The translations under genes were made by a program, and so were the position numbers. From positions 7,256,417 through 7,320,416 of the forward strand of contig NW_004955402.1 of NCBI RefSeq assembly GCF_000276665.1: 64,000 nucleotides of DNA. The letters run 5' to 3'. Positions 11,471 to 23,050 of this stretch are shown in pieces. Origin of the DNA: Chinchilla lanigera (lineage: Eukaryota > Chordata > Mammalia > Rodentia > Chinchillidae). The notes beneath the pieces were generated by a model. The model did no database searches. It worked only from the letters and a program-made list of their open reading frames with translations, and had not been told where the DNA came from. Each line of letters begins with the position of its first letter. Positions within the stretch are counted from its first letter, which is position 1.

Positions 11471-11950
11471 AAGCGAGGCCAGGGTATAACCCTCACTCAA
11501 TCTAGTGTCTAGTCCATGGTTGCTAGCAGATACTCAATAACTAGCTACTTGCTCAAGTGCACATAACTAGCAGTGTCCCAAGTGAAAGTCCGTATTTACT
11601 TTACCATAATATGCTCTCTTTTGGTCCAAAAGAAGGAAACTTCTTACCCAGACAAGAGCAAGGAAGCCTAGAGAATTGATCCTTGATATTTACGGCCTAA
11701 CTCAATGTTTTGTATTGAACACTTACTATTTTTATTGCCTGTAAGAAACTACTGAATTTTGAGAGTCATGAACTATATGCAGGTTTTGCTAACAAAAATG
11801 GAACTCTGATTCTTTATATATAAATTATGTATGATGGTAACAAGTAGCATTAATCTCTTAACCGAGGAAAACAGTAGGAAGAGCTGTTTTCTTTTAAATG
11901 AGTAAGGGTATTTCATTAAATCTGTATGAAAATTGAAAATGCATTTTAGA

Positions 11951-12034
11951 TGGGGCCGGGGATATAGCTCAGGCACAAGCACCTGCCTGGCAAGCACAAG
12001 GTCCTGAGTTTGATTCCCAGTACCAAAAAAAAGC
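11951..12034 (+). repeat. ID SINE
   Basis: Sense ID: GGGGCCGGGGATATAGCTCA (A box), GAGTTTGATTCCCAGTACC (B box) and an A tail. A perfect 18-bp target duplication, TTGAAAATGCATTTTAGA, lies at 11933-11950 and 12035-12052, marking recent insertion. Confidence 0.95.
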
Positions 12035-12101
12035 TTGAAAATGCATTTTAGAGCACCAAGACAACAAATAGTATATTAAAAGGGTATTGAAAATTGTACA
12101 T

Positions 12102-12162
12102 AAAGAATTGCTGGAAAAAAAACATAAATTTTAAAAATAAATTTTAAAAAAAGAATTGCTGG
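12102..12162 (+). repeat. A-rich insert between short direct repeats
   Basis: AAAGAATTGCTGG at 12102-12114 recurs at 12150-12162, with only an A/T-rich stretch between. The second copy also serves as the left target duplication of the B1 next door, whose right copy is near 12633-12642. Confidence 0.6.
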
Positions 12163-12169
12163 AGCCAGG

Positions 12170-12541
12170 TGTCTTGGTTACTTTTCTCTCGTTGCTGAGA
12201 CAAAATGCCTGACACCCAAAATTAAGGAAGGAAAGGTTTATTTAGCTCACAGTCTGTGGAGGTTTCAGTCCATACTTGGCTGGCTCCAAGGCAGGGTGGC
12301 ACATGGCAGAGGGCAACTGTTCATGGCAGCAGAAGACAGCAAAAGCAGCAAGCGCACAGGGGAGGAGTGGTGGCAAGCAGCCTCTTTCTGTCCCTTACAC
12401 ATGCAAACTATTCACCCTGGGGTGGGTGTAGCACTCACATCCATAATTCCAACACTGGCTATAGATCAATCATAAACTCCAGAAGCAGTCACATGACTGC
12501 ATGAGGCTTTGTGGAGGGACACCCAGACACAAACCATAACA
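12170..12541 (-). mobile_element. Solo LTR of a young ERVL-MaLR family, inserted in a B1
   Basis: Read on the minus strand it begins TGTTATGGTTTGTGTCTGGG and ends AAGTAACCAAGACA (TG...CA ends). It is homologous along its length to the LTRs at 23051 and 24872 and the solo LTR at 53395. It is flanked by CCAGG and CCAAG, a five-base target duplication with one mismatch, as ERVL elements make. It splits a B1 SINE: the B1 start lies at 12162-12169 and the rest resumes at 12542. There is no internal region, so LTR-LTR recombination removed it. Confidence 0.88.
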
Positions 12542-12630
12542 CCAAGTGTGTCTGTAATCCCAGCACTCGAGACTGAGACAGGAGAAACAGCCTGGACTGC
12601 ATAGCAAGAGCCTGTCTCAATAAATAAACA
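12542..12630 (+). repeat. B1 SINE, right part (split by the LTR)
   Basis: Continues the B1 body from TGTGTCTGTAATCCCAGCAC to GCCTGTCTCAATAAATAAAC. The missing head, AGCCAGG, lies on the other side of the LTR. Nesting shows that the B1 is older than the LTR. Confidence 0.8.
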
Positions 12631-12756
12631 CAAAATTGCTGGTTTTTAAAATCTAATCAAAATTATTTTAAAATTCAGAAATGATGAGTAAAGCAAATGA
12701 TGAACTCAATTAAGAATATTTGGGTAAATATACTTTTTCTATACCAGTAAGTTTTT

Positions 12757-12835
12757 TGAGGTGAGAGGGAACCAAACCCAGGGCCTTGTCCTTGCTCAGC
12801 ACACAATCTATTATTATGCTAGATCCCCAGGCTTT
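12757..12835 (-). repeat. ID SINE, old diverged copy
   Basis: Contains GAACCAAACCCAGGGCCTTG and ATGCTAGATCCCCAGGC in reverse ID order, with decay in the middle. Confidence 0.6.
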
Positions 12836-13000
12836 ATACTAGTAAATTTGAAAAATATAAGTTAAATAGAGAAATGCTTAGAAGAATTGTAATACTATAC
12901 AATATTCAAGAGAGAATATAAAGGAAATAAAATAATAATAAGGATAGCCTAGTTGATTCGTCACCTGACCCAGATAATTAAAGAAATGCTGCTCCAATTG

Positions 13001-13100
13001 TTTTTTTTTTTTTGGTTTTTCTCCGGTACCGGGAACCGAACTCACGACCTTGCGCTTGCCAGGCAGGCGCTTTTGCCGCTGAGCTAAATCCCCAGCCCCA
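13001..13100 (-). repeat. ID SINE
   Basis: Young copy with GGTTTTTCTCCGGTACCGGG and CTAAATCCCCAGCCCC. Target duplication TGCTCCAATTG lies at 12990-13000 and 13101-13111. A third copy of the same word at 13130-13140 follows a short T-rich spacer, suggesting an earlier event at the same site. Confidence 0.95.
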
Positions 13101-13984
13101 TGCTCCAATTGTTTTTAATTTTATGTTGCTGCTCCAATTGTTAAAAAAATTCCTAATATCATAAGCTGTTTTGAAATACATAGCCTAACATAGCTGATAC
13201 TAGTGACAGTCTTATTAATGAATGCATGTAGTGATCAAACATACTGAATTAACTTTATGATGCAAATATTTTTTAGTCCCCTCCAAATAAAACTACCGTA
13301 ATACCTACAACAAAAATTGTAGTTTTAACTTCAGGAAACGCTTTCATTCCTTATCTGACAAAAGACAAAATAATAGAACCTACTTAATTATTGGGTGGTT
13401 GTGAGGATTAAGGGAGACAATCCATTTAAATTTCTTAGTGCACAACCAACTTCAGTTATACTGTATTGTGTTTGGTTAGTTGTGTTTGGAAGTTTGTAGA
13501 GCAGTTCACCTACCGTAATTTATGTATAATTATTTGTCCACTAGACTAGAGAAAACAAGAAGATTGGTCACACTTCACCGATCACAGACTTCGAGTGGGC
13601 CCTAGGTGCTCATGACATTTCATGTTCCTTTCTCTTAGATGTCATTTTTATGCCTTCTGTCTTCTCACACCTCTAATACCTTCTGTCCCATCCTCACTCT
13701 GAACTGATGACCTTGCATCTAAGTCACTGCAAAAATAATGACTCCACAAGCCCCCATCACATTTACCCATCACCCAACATCTGTCCTCGGATGTTGTCCT
13801 CTCCTGCCTTTCCTGTTAACTAAAGGGCAGTCCTTGCTCCTACAAAAAGCCATTTCTCCCATGGTGTGACATGCTCCTGTCACACCAATAGTTCTGTCCT
13901 CTCCTGCATCATCAGGTTCTCTTTCTGTTGGATTATTCCCCAAACCAGTAATGTTGGCTTGTATCCCATGAGGGATAGGCATAA

Positions 13985-14490
13985 GTGTCCTCCCCTAAAG
14001 ATACCCATGTCCTAATTCCCAGAACCTGTGAGCATGTTAGGTTACACAGCAAAGGAAAGTTAAGGTAGAAGGTGGAATTAGGTGGCTGCTCAGTTGACCC
14101 TATCAGCTGGACTGTCTTATATTATCCCAATGGGCCCAGTGCTATCACGGGGGTCTTCAAAGTGAAAGAAGGAGGCAGAAGAAACGAAGGGGAAGGGTGA
14201 CTGTGGCAGAATGGTCGGAGAGATGCAGTGTCTCTGGCTTGCAAGACGGAGGAAGGAGGCCAGGAGCCAAGGGCTGCAGCAGGTGCCCCACAGAAGCTGG
14301 GAAAGACATGAAAATGAGCCAAGGGCTGCAGGTGGCGCCTCCAGAAAGGAACACAGTCTTCTTGACGTCTCGAATTTAGGCCAGCGAGGCCTGTGTTGGA
14401 CTTCGAACCTACAGAACTATAAGATATTCAAGTGATACTATTTTAAATCACTATATTTTTGTTAATTTGTTTTACCAGCAATAAAAAAGT
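13985..14490 (+). repeat. MLT1-like ERVL-MaLR LTR
   Basis: Sense MLT1 landmarks: GTGTCCTCCCCTAAAGATAC, ATGTCCTAATTCCCAGAACC, CTGCAGCAGGTGCCCCACAG and, at the 3' end, CCTACAGAACTATAAGATAT followed by a degraded end. Diverged and internally rearranged. Confidence 0.65.
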
Positions 14491-14625
14491 AATATACCGT
14501 ATGATGAACAACAACCAAAAGTCCCCTTTCTGAGAGCACTTTCTCCAGCTATTGGCTTCCTTCCTTGCTTCCAGTGGTAAAACTCAAGGAGTCACCTGTA
14601 TTCACTGTTCTTTCCCTTCTTCCCT

Positions 14626-14633
<8 letters not shown>

Positions 14634-14671
<38 letters not shown>

Positions 14672-14755
14672 GTTTTTCTCCGGTACCGGGAACCGAACTC
14701 ACAACCTTGCGCTTGCCAGGCAGGCGCTTTTGCCGCTGAGCTAAATCCCCAGCCC
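14634..14755 (-). repeat. ID SINE with long T tail
   Basis: A 37-base T run at 14634-14670 precedes a young ID body. Target duplication CCCTTTCCATTC lies at 14622-14633 and again right after the body. The long uninterrupted tail suggests a very recent insertion. Confidence 0.95.
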
Positions 14756-14764
14756 CCCTTTCCA

Positions 14765-15260
14765 TTCTTTTTATTGTGGCCGAACACACCTCACATAAAA
14801 TTTTCCATCTCACCAGCTCTGAAGGGTACTGTTCAGAGGCATTGGACACATTCGTGTTGCTGTGCAGCCATCACCAGCGTGATCGCTGTGACTCATGTTA
14901 CAGAATCGAAACTCTGTGCCTATTCCACATAATGTCCCACTCCCCTCTTCCTTTAGACCCTAGTGACCGCCATTCTACTTTCACACACTTTTGAGTACTC
15001 AAAATATAAAAGTAGTATAATACAGTGTTTGTCTTCTTGTGACTGGCTTATTGCATTTAGCCCAATGTCCTCAGGGTTCATCCGTGTTGTACCATATGTC
15101 ACAATTTCTTTCCTTGTTAACGCTGAATAATATTCCATGGTACGTATGTACCATATTTTGCCTATCCATTCACCTGCTAATGGACATTGGGTTGCTGCTA
15201 CAGTCTAGCTATGAACTAGTAGTATTGTGAATAGTACTGCTATGAACATGGGTATGTAAA
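14765..15260 (-). repeat. L1M LINE 3' region
   Basis: Antisense L1M 3' UTR and end sequence in order: ATAAAATTTTCCATCTCACC, GTGCAGCCATCACCAGCGTG, ACTTTCACACACTTTTGAGT, GAATAATATTCCATGGTACG and GTACTGCTATGAACATGGGT. Old and diverged. Confidence 0.75.
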
Positions 15261-15269
15261 TTCAGTGTC

Positions 15270-16745
15270 ATCAATACACTCCAATAAGTCTTTTTCCCCT
15301 ACAAGTCCACCAAACATGTCCGCATCAAGGTCACCAATGACCTCCATGTCTTCGTGGCCAGTTCTCAGTCTTTATGTAGCATTCAACAGAGTGATCACTC
15401 TTTTCTCTCTGCAACACTGTCTCTCTGACTTCCAGGATGCCACATGCCTGGGATCTGCCTTCCTTCTGGATATTCCTCAGTCTCCTTTGCCAGTTCCTGC
15501 TGCATTCCCTACTAATTAGTAGCCCAGGGCTTAGTGCTTGGGCCTCCTCTCATTTCTGTGACATTCCTTTCAATCCTGGCCTCATCCACTCTCAGGAGTT
15601 TAAATGCTACTTGTGTACCTGTCATCCCCAAGCATGTATTTCTGGCCACAGTGTCTGCTCTGCATTCTAGTCTTATGTGTCTAATACTCATTTGTCATCT
15701 CCACGAAAAGGTCTGACACATGTAATCTTCACACTCTGAAACTGATCTCCGTCCTCTACCTCCCAGTCCTGCTTTCCCTGCTCTTCCTCTAGTTAACGAC
15801 AATTCCATCCTTGAAGTTGCTGAGGCCAAAATCCTGACTCATCTTTGCCCCATCTTTTTCTTTCATATCTCTACTGCATCCTTTCAAGTCAATCCTGGTA
15901 GGGTTTTTGTCTACTTAGTCCCTAGCCATATCTCCAGGGCCTAAATCAGTAATTAGCGCAAGTCTTTTGTTTAAGTCTTTCAAAAATATACATATCTGGA
16001 ATTTGATTGGCTAAGTTATTTTCATCTCAAGATGAGATTTTTACACTTACATTCCTCCTGCTTCAGCCTTCTAGAGTACTGGGATTATAGACATGTGCCT
16101 CCACACTTGACTAGAGAATGTCCCTTTTCAATCAGAGGTTAAAATGTGTCATAGTTCTGTTAGACGTCCTCCTTACCTCACTCAGAGTAAAACTAAATGC
16201 CTTACAATGGCCAAAAAGGCCCTAGGAGCTGACGTCTTGGGAAACTTCTCTGACCTGATTTCCTGCTTCCTGCCTTCCCAAACCCACTCATCTGTGTTGA
16301 TATCCCTAGTGTTCCCTGAAGAAGTCGGACATTTTTCCCATTCGAGGCCTTTGCATTATCAAATGCAAGCTAATTCACATGCAAGTTCATTCTGACTTTC
16401 ATGCTTGCTCTTCTAGTATTTTCACTGCTATCCCCCCAACTCTTTCCGTCTTTACTCAGACATCATCATCTTAGTCAAGCCTTCTCTAGTCATTCTATTT
16501 ATGTTCCATACCTACCTTCCACCTCTTTTATTCCCTTTTTTTTTTATTGTTACCTTTGCACGTACTACCTGAGACACACTGTGCACTTTACTTACTCATT
16601 TTGTTTACCATCTCCCTTCAGTACTAAGTTCCCTGAAGAGGAGTTTGAGGCCCACTTTCTTTACTGAAGGATTCCAGTACCAGAACAGTAATTAGCACAC
16701 TACCGGCTCTCCCCTACCTAAAAATGTGTACTGAATGAATGAGCA
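15270..16745 (+). repeat. L2 LINE, long copy with reverse-transcriptase remnant
   Basis: This matches the L2 (CR1-clade) consensus from its RT region through its 3' end. Landmarks are TCAAGGTCACCAATGACCTC, CTCAGTCTCCTTTGCCAGTT, CTCACTCAGAGTAAAACTAA, CGAGGCCTTTGCATTATCAA and the terminal ACAGTAATTAGCACACTACC with GTACTGAATGAATGAG. The frame is broken by stops. A B1 fragment interrupts it at about 16050-16118. At nearly 1.5 kb this is the longest L2 copy in the window. Confidence 0.7.
16050..16118 (-). repeat. B1-type SINE fragment
   Basis: Contains CCTGCTTCAGCCTTCTAGAG and ACTGGGATTATAGACATGTG, the head half of a reverse B1, inside the L2. Confidence 0.55.
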
Positions 16746-16749
16746 ACTG

Positions 16750-17929
16750 GAAGGTGGAGCGACTGGGAAGTGGCAGAAAGATGAAGCCAGTGTGTGAGCA
16801 GGGGCTATACCCTGACTGACTTCTAAGCTGTGTTTCCGAAGGTCAGTAAGATTCTACTTATTTCTCCTAACTGTGGGGTTAATGTGATCACAACTGTATT
16901 CTTTTAGAATTGCTGTGGTACAAGTATGGAGGATCTGGAGAGGGTGAGCCTGGGAGAAGAAGGAATCAAGATTTCTGCCTGATAATAATGCCATTCACTG
17001 AAACAAGGAAGAAGGCGAGAAACAGGTTGGAGACTGGAGTGTGCCGATGGCAGGAAATGACAGTTACTGTTTGGGACATTTAGAGGTGATAAGAGGATAG
17101 AACTGAAGCCTTTACCAAAATACAGCATAAAGAGACAGACAAAAACTATAAAAGAGTGGCCAAGAGTAATGGAGGGTATACTGAGATGATGCACTTTTAT
17201 TTAACAAGAATTCTAGAACAAGATAAAAATGGAAACAATGGAAAAATAATACTGAAAGAGATAAAAGTTTTCTGGAATGGAAAGAGTCAAAAATCTTCAC
17301 TCAGGTGAAAATTGCACTCCCAATATCAAGCAGGAAAAATGAAATCCACACCAAGTTACATCACAATGAAACTTCAGGATTTCAAGGGTCAAAGACAAAT
17401 GACAAAGGCTTCCAGAAAGGACGGACAAGGGGTTGCCTGCAGTGGCACAGTAGTTAGTCTGGTGACATGTTTCCAACCAGGGACAACACAGGCTGAAGGT
17501 AGGACAGGTGTCTGCAAAGTGCTACGAGAAGCACCGGCCCCTCCACACACAGCTGTGTGTGGGCTCCATGCACAGCACCCAGCAGCTTTCTGGAGAATTC
17601 TGAATGCTGGCCTCTCTGAATCTTTTGGGTCTAGAGATCGATCTCCTTGCCTCTTTTAGTTCCTGAGGTGGAAAATTAACTAAGGATCACAAAATTGATT
17701 TCACAGTCTTGGAATGTGTCCTGAATTGTTCTAAAAACTAATCTTCTCAGCATTTGGGACATCTGCCAAAATTCCAAGATAACAAAAACATCGTTTAACA
17801 TACTATTACACAAAAAAATTGAATACTTTTGGATTTTTAAAAACTTTTTAATCTATTTCATTTGTTTCCCATCTAGCTTGTAAATATGCTCCACATTTTA
17901 TAACAGCTAAGTCAATTTTTTCAATGTAT
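16750..17929. other. Intergenic, nothing recognised
   Basis: AT-rich to mixed unique sequence. Open frames here are short, without recognisable domains or splice structure. Confidence 0.5.
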
Positions 17930-18185
17930 ACTTTTATCAACAATAATAAAATAATAAACAATTTATTATTGAGCACTTTCCATGCACGCTTTCTGGTAAG
18001 AGTCTTACTAACATTACCCCTCATTAACTTTGCCTGCAAGCTACTGATTCTCACCTGCATTTTACAGATGGGGAACCTGGAGCTTTCCAAGGTCAGTGAC
18101 CTTCCCATGGTCATATTGTGGCTAAGAGAACAAAACAGGAATCTGATGCAGGTCTGCATGACTTCAAGGCCTGAGCTGTCAATCT
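17930..18185 (+). repeat. MIR SINE
   Basis: MIR core pattern TTATTATTGAGCACTTTCCA, CTCACCTGCATTTTACAGAT, GGGGAACCTGGAGCTTTCCA, then decay. Confidence 0.7.
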
Positions 18186-18249
18186 TTATGCCATATTGAT
18201 TGGTAAAGCCTGCTAACTATTAGTAAGAATGACTGTGTTAATTTGGAGT

Positions 18250-18660
18250 AGTAATATTTACCTGAAACATTGATTGTGTTAACCAGCCTTTTACTACCGG
18301 AAGAAAATACCTGAGATAAGCAACCTAATAGAGGGAAGGCTTGTTTTGGCTCTTCAGTCCAGAGGCTTCTGTCCATGGTCTGTTGGTCTTGTCGATTTGG
18401 GCCTATGGAGGCACAGTACAATATGCCAGGAGTATGTGGCGTAGTAGTCCTACCCATCTCATGGTAGTTGAGAAGCAAAGAGAGAAGGTGGGGTCACGGT
18501 CCCTGTACCTTTCAAGGGCATCCCTGCAATGGCTTGACCTCCTCTCACGAGGCCATACCTCTTAGATTCTACCACCTTGCAACTGCACCAAATCTGGGGA
18601 CCACACTTTCAACACAAAGCATTTGGGAGACATTTATCCAAACCACAGCACTCACTGATT
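18250..18660 (-). repeat. Diverged MaLR-type LTR
   Basis: Antisense order resembles the young MaLR LTRs of this window at low identity: TTTTACTACCGGAAGAAAAT near the LTR 3' end, a GGCTTGTTTTGGCTCTTCAG segment, then TTTATCCAAACCACAGCA at the LTR 5' end. Probably an older relative of the MT/ORR1 type. Confidence 0.55.
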
Positions 18661-19595
18661 TCTTTGTTTTTCCCAGGGAAAGAGACTCGGTGATTTCTTG
18701 CAGATCTTTGCAGCAAGAGTTAATTGCACCAAAATCAGTGCCTTAGGAAAATACCAACCTTACCAGCCGTGTGAGTACGTTACAACTTCTGATTCTGAGT
18801 TCTCCTTTGCCTGGAGACATAATGGCAGGCAGGATGATTTCCATTTTAACATTCTTGGTAGCTCTTCATACAGAAAACCTCCCTTGGCCTCACCAATATT
18901 AATATTACGTGGTATCTTCCTATATGCCTCATTCGCATTACTTGCTTTAGGAAGAAGAGGAGCTACGATATTAGAGGGGACATACTTCCTAAGAGTTCCT
19001 GTTCTCTTGGATTCCCAGTACTTTCAGAATTCCAGGCATGTCATGTATGCTCCCTCATAAGTTAAGACTGTATACTTGAAAACTTTGGGACACAGGCAAT
19101 AGAAAATGAAGAGGGTGGTTTTAGGAAGTGGCGAAATGGTGCAAGTAGTCCTGTGTTGAAACTCAAACAGTTAAATGGTACCAAACCCTTGTGTGGTCTG
19201 CTAGATCCAGAATGAAATCTTGGTCCATAGAAGGCCAGATCAGCCACAGATCTTGTTGGGACAAATAGGCTCAGTGAAAACTGTTGTCCAAGGCAGGAGA
19301 GAGCAATAAAGAAAATCTTTAGTATTATTATATACATTTTTAGTGATTCTCTCTGTTTTTATACTGTCATCTAAAATGCCTCATTAGAGTCCTTCCTTAG
19401 CATAACTTTGAAACATTAAGAAGGAACAAAATTCTAAACCTCCAACCTGGATGGTAATAACCATAAAAACAGAAAAATTAGCCAAAGAATGAAAAATAAT
19501 AATAGAAATATATTTAAAACTATGGAGCACAACACATGATTTCCCAAGTGTAATAAATAATGGGGAAAGGCAGCACTGATGGATGAATGAGTACC
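18661..19595. other. Intergenic, nothing recognised
   Basis: Mixed unique sequence with no supported gene or repeat. The open frame at 18698-19060 (120 codons) has no recognisable motif. Confidence 0.45.
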
Positions 19596-19740
19596 TTTGC
19601 ATGCCGAGCTACATCCCTAGTCTTTTTTTTTTTTTTTTGAGACAGGGTCTTGCTAGGTTGCCTAGCCTGGGCTCAAACTTGTGATCATTCTGTTTCAGCC
19701 TCCCAGAGTGCCGGGATTATAGGTGTGCCCCACCATGCCT
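19596..19740 (-). repeat. B1-ID dimeric SINE
   Basis: A short ID remnant (GCCGAGCTACATCCCTAGTC) is followed by T's and a full reverse B1 (GAGACAGGGTCTTGCTAGGT to GTGCCCCACCATGCCTGA). Confidence 0.75.
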
Positions 19741-19799
19741 GATTTAAAAAATGATCTTTTAATGAAATATAGTTGGAAAGCAGAACATTAAAACTGAGA

Positions 19800-20165
19800 A
19801 TAACAGATTCTAACACAGAAAATTTACACAGATACCATAGTTGCAGGTGAGTTATAGTTAGGCATAAAACATAAAAAGTTGAATAATTGGATCAGCATCC
19901 TTTTGGGGGAAAATACAAATTTTTCAAATGACTCTAAGGTATCATTGGAATACAGTAAACTACACATATTTGAACGGTAGTGTGACACGTGCTGACCTGT
20001 GTAGGCTTGTGAAACCGTTACCACAATGAAGATAGTGAACAAATGCATCACCCCCAAAGTTTCTTCATGCCCCTTTGTGATGCATCCCTCCATCTGCTTC
20101 CCTCCCCCAGCCCCAGGCAACTGCTGATGTGCTGTGTGCCCTATACTGTAGTTTGGGTGAATGCA
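19800..20165 (-). repeat. L1M LINE 3' region
   Basis: Antisense landmarks AATGAAGATAGTGAACAAAT, GCATCACCCCCAAAGTTTCT and CCAGGCAACTGCTGATGTGC are typical of an L1M 3' end. Confidence 0.6.
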
Positions 20166-20919
20166 AGGTTGTACCTGGTGAGAGTGTTAACTGATTGCAG
20201 GAGTGCTGGTTCTGCTTTTGTAGGAGAATGTAATGGGAAAAAGGATAGGATGAAATGAAACGGAAACTTTTTGTGACACATATGACAAATAAAAGCTGAA
20301 TAGCCAGAATATTAAAAGTTTAATAGATTGTTTTACTTTGGGTTCGCTAGCAGGGAATAGAGACAATCCAGATAGCTCAAGGAAAAGGAGACATAATTTA
20401 AAGACATGCCTAGGAATCTGATCTGAGCTAGAGAGGCTGAAGACAGAGACAGCCTGAAGAAGTACAGGACAGCTCCTGGGTTTCTCGGATGGGCCGCATG
20501 GTGGTTCTTCAGTTGCACTGCTTTGTCTTAAGTGCATCTGTTCTGCTTACTCTCTACCAACCGTCTTCCTCTGCTAACCTTAGTTTGTGGTCCCTTAGGA
20601 CTTGCAGCGCCATGGCTTGCTTGTTTCATTCCAAATATACCCAAAGCATCTCTTCATTCAGTCCTTCTTGACTCTAGCTCCTTGACACTGAGTATTTCCA
20701 AATTCAAACTGTCAAGGAGGCATATGGTTAGCTTGGTTTACCTTTCTGTCTAAGGCTATATGCTGTAGGTTGCTGGCCAGGATGTACATCTGAGACGACC
20801 CTCGCCTGTGGTCCATGACCAGTGTTCATGTTGTATTGGACACCTGCAACGACTGGGAGCGGGGCAGCTTTATCAGGAAGGGCTATGAGTAGGACAGGCT
20901 ATGCTTCCCTGTCCAGCAA

Positions 20920-21140
20920 GGAGAATGGGTCTTAGAGTCTGTTAGAACTGGATCCATACCCCAGCTCTGCTATTTACTGCTTTCTGACTTTGGGTAACCT
21001 GCCTAGCCTCTCTGAGTTTAGGTTTCTCATTTATAATTTGGGAATAATAACAGCCATGTAGGGTTACTGTAAAAAAATTAAAATAATATCTGTAAAACAC
21101 TGGTGTAGCATGTAGCACATAGTAGGTCTCAACTAATGGT
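20920..21140 (-). repeat. MIR SINE
   Basis: Antisense MIR: CCAGCTCTGCTATTTACTGC, CTGACTTTGGGTAACCTGCC, GTTTCTCATTTATAATTTGG, then GCACATAGTAGGTCTCAACT at the far end. Confidence 0.8.
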
Positions 21141-22179
21141 GGCTAATTTATTATTATATTAACACATTAATATTGATCTTAAAAATAAATCAGTGTTCAT
21201 GGCAAAGGTCAAAAGATAATCTCATTCAAGAGGAAAGCAAAGTAATTAACACTTAAGGACATATGCACACTGAAAGAATTTTAAAATGCATTTTAAAAAG
21301 GATATATCTTGCCAAAATAAAATTAAACATTCTAATATTTATGGAGCAATGAAGAAAGAACACATTCATATTTGGGCATTGGCATTATAGATTAGCAGAA
21401 TAAGTCCAAATGGCAATATCATAAAACTCTTCAATTCACAGACCTTCTGGGAAAATGCTTCCTAAGGAAGTAATTGAAAAGGAAAACTTTGATTTGTATA
21501 AACATTTATAGCTTTCGTTTTAATTCAGAGGCTTTCATCATTTTGGAACTAAAAGAGACCTAAGAGATTATTTTTCCTCTTGGGTCGCATTTAGGAGCTT
21601 TTAGAAAGCACTCATGTCCCCCTCCGCCAGTGATTCTGCATTAGTTTGCCTGGAATGTGGCCTGAGCCTAAGTACAGCTTAAAAGCTCCTCAGGTGGTTC
21701 TTATGTGTAGCTGGGGAGACATTCCTTCAGGGCGACCGGGAGAAAACGAGAGCCAGAGGGGTTAAGAGGCCTCCCGAAAGGACATGCAGAGCAGTGATAA
21801 AGGGAGGATGCCACTAAGGCTGGGTTCCAACTGCTAGTCCAGCTGATAACTGGCAGGGTCCAGGCGCTCCACACGCAGGGGCTGAGGCCCAGACTGTTTT
21901 GGAATAGTGCATGGTATTCAGGGCTTCGAAAGCAAATCCGGGGACAACATAGAACGCAGGGTGAGGAGCCGCGCAACCATGTCCTCTGCTGCCCCTCACG
22001 AGGAACTGGAACCAGGAGGGGCGCATTCTCCTTCCAGGCCCTTCCTCCCTCCCCGGGGGCCAGGTCTCCAATGTCAGGGAGGGAGGGTGAGGCTGTCAGC
22101 GTCCAGGACTGCTGAGGAGGGGCTGTCTGTGCAGAATGCTGAGCACCCGTGAGAGCTGAAATATACATGACATTTGCCA
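21141..22179. other. Intergenic, nothing firm
   Basis: AT-rich, then GC-richer from about 21700. A stretch near 21625-21710 with CAGGTGGTTCTTATGTGTAG resembles a Charlie-type DNA transposon end but is too short to name. The 159-codon minus frame at 21701-22180 overlaps other open frames and shows no domain. Confidence 0.4.
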
Positions 22180-22890
22180 TTTTAATTATTGTAAAAATCA
22201 GTGGCGTTAGGTGCGTTCGTGTTGTTTTGCCACCATTACTGTTACCCGCCTCCAGAACTTTTACATCATCCCGAACCGAAGCTTGATAGGGAAAAAAGTC
22301 CTCCAGACCCTAACTCCACCTTGTAGCAGCCACTGACCAGCTGTCCAGTGGGCCCTGCTGGACACTGAGGCTGAGTGCCAGGCTGGTGCTCACCAAGGTC
22401 ACCCACCACTATGGTTTGATGGTGCTTACTGAGACTGCAGTTCCTCATAAGGACAGGGTGGGGACGGGGTACACAGAACTTTTCCCAGTGATGATTCTTG
22501 CCTTTGATCCTGCTTTTTGCTGTTTTAACTGGAGCCCCATAAAGGCAATAGCTCAGCACAGTGGACAGCGACTTTGGTGTGCTACAGCCCAGCGTCACCC
22601 CCCACTCTGAGAGCAGCCCCCGCACACTCCCCTTCACCATGCTGGCCCTGTGTGCATCCGCTCGTTCCTTCAACTTGGTGCCCTCTCAGTTTAGAGACAA
22701 ATGTTCCTTTTACGTCCCTCCAGGAAATCTATGAAACAAACGCCATCACTATTAAACTCTCGCCGCTCACCCACTGTACTGCCCCAGCCCCTGACCTGTG
22801 ATGGTTGACTTTCTGTCTCTCTGAATTTGACCTTTCCAGGTAGGAGGAAGTGGAAGCACATATACTTATCCTTTGTGACCGACTGATTTC
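22180..22890 (-). repeat. L1M LINE 3' region in two pieces
   Basis: Antisense L1M blocks flank unrelated sequence: GTTGTTTTGCCACCATTACT at 22180-22265, and CCAGCCCCTGACCTGTGATG with CTTTCTGTCTCTCTGAATTT at about 22740-22890. The order fits one old insertion interrupted by about 470 bp I could not assign. Confidence 0.5.
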
Positions 22891-23050
22891 ACATGGGAGA
22901 CCATGATGTCTCCCAGTTTAAGTTGGTTTTTCAGGACACATATTCCTTCTCTCCAACCCTTGTCTTTCTCACCAAAAGTCCTCTGTCTCCCACGTTTAGA
23001 ATCATCCTATCCTATCCATCCTTGGGCTCCTGTCCTAGTGGCTGTCCTGA

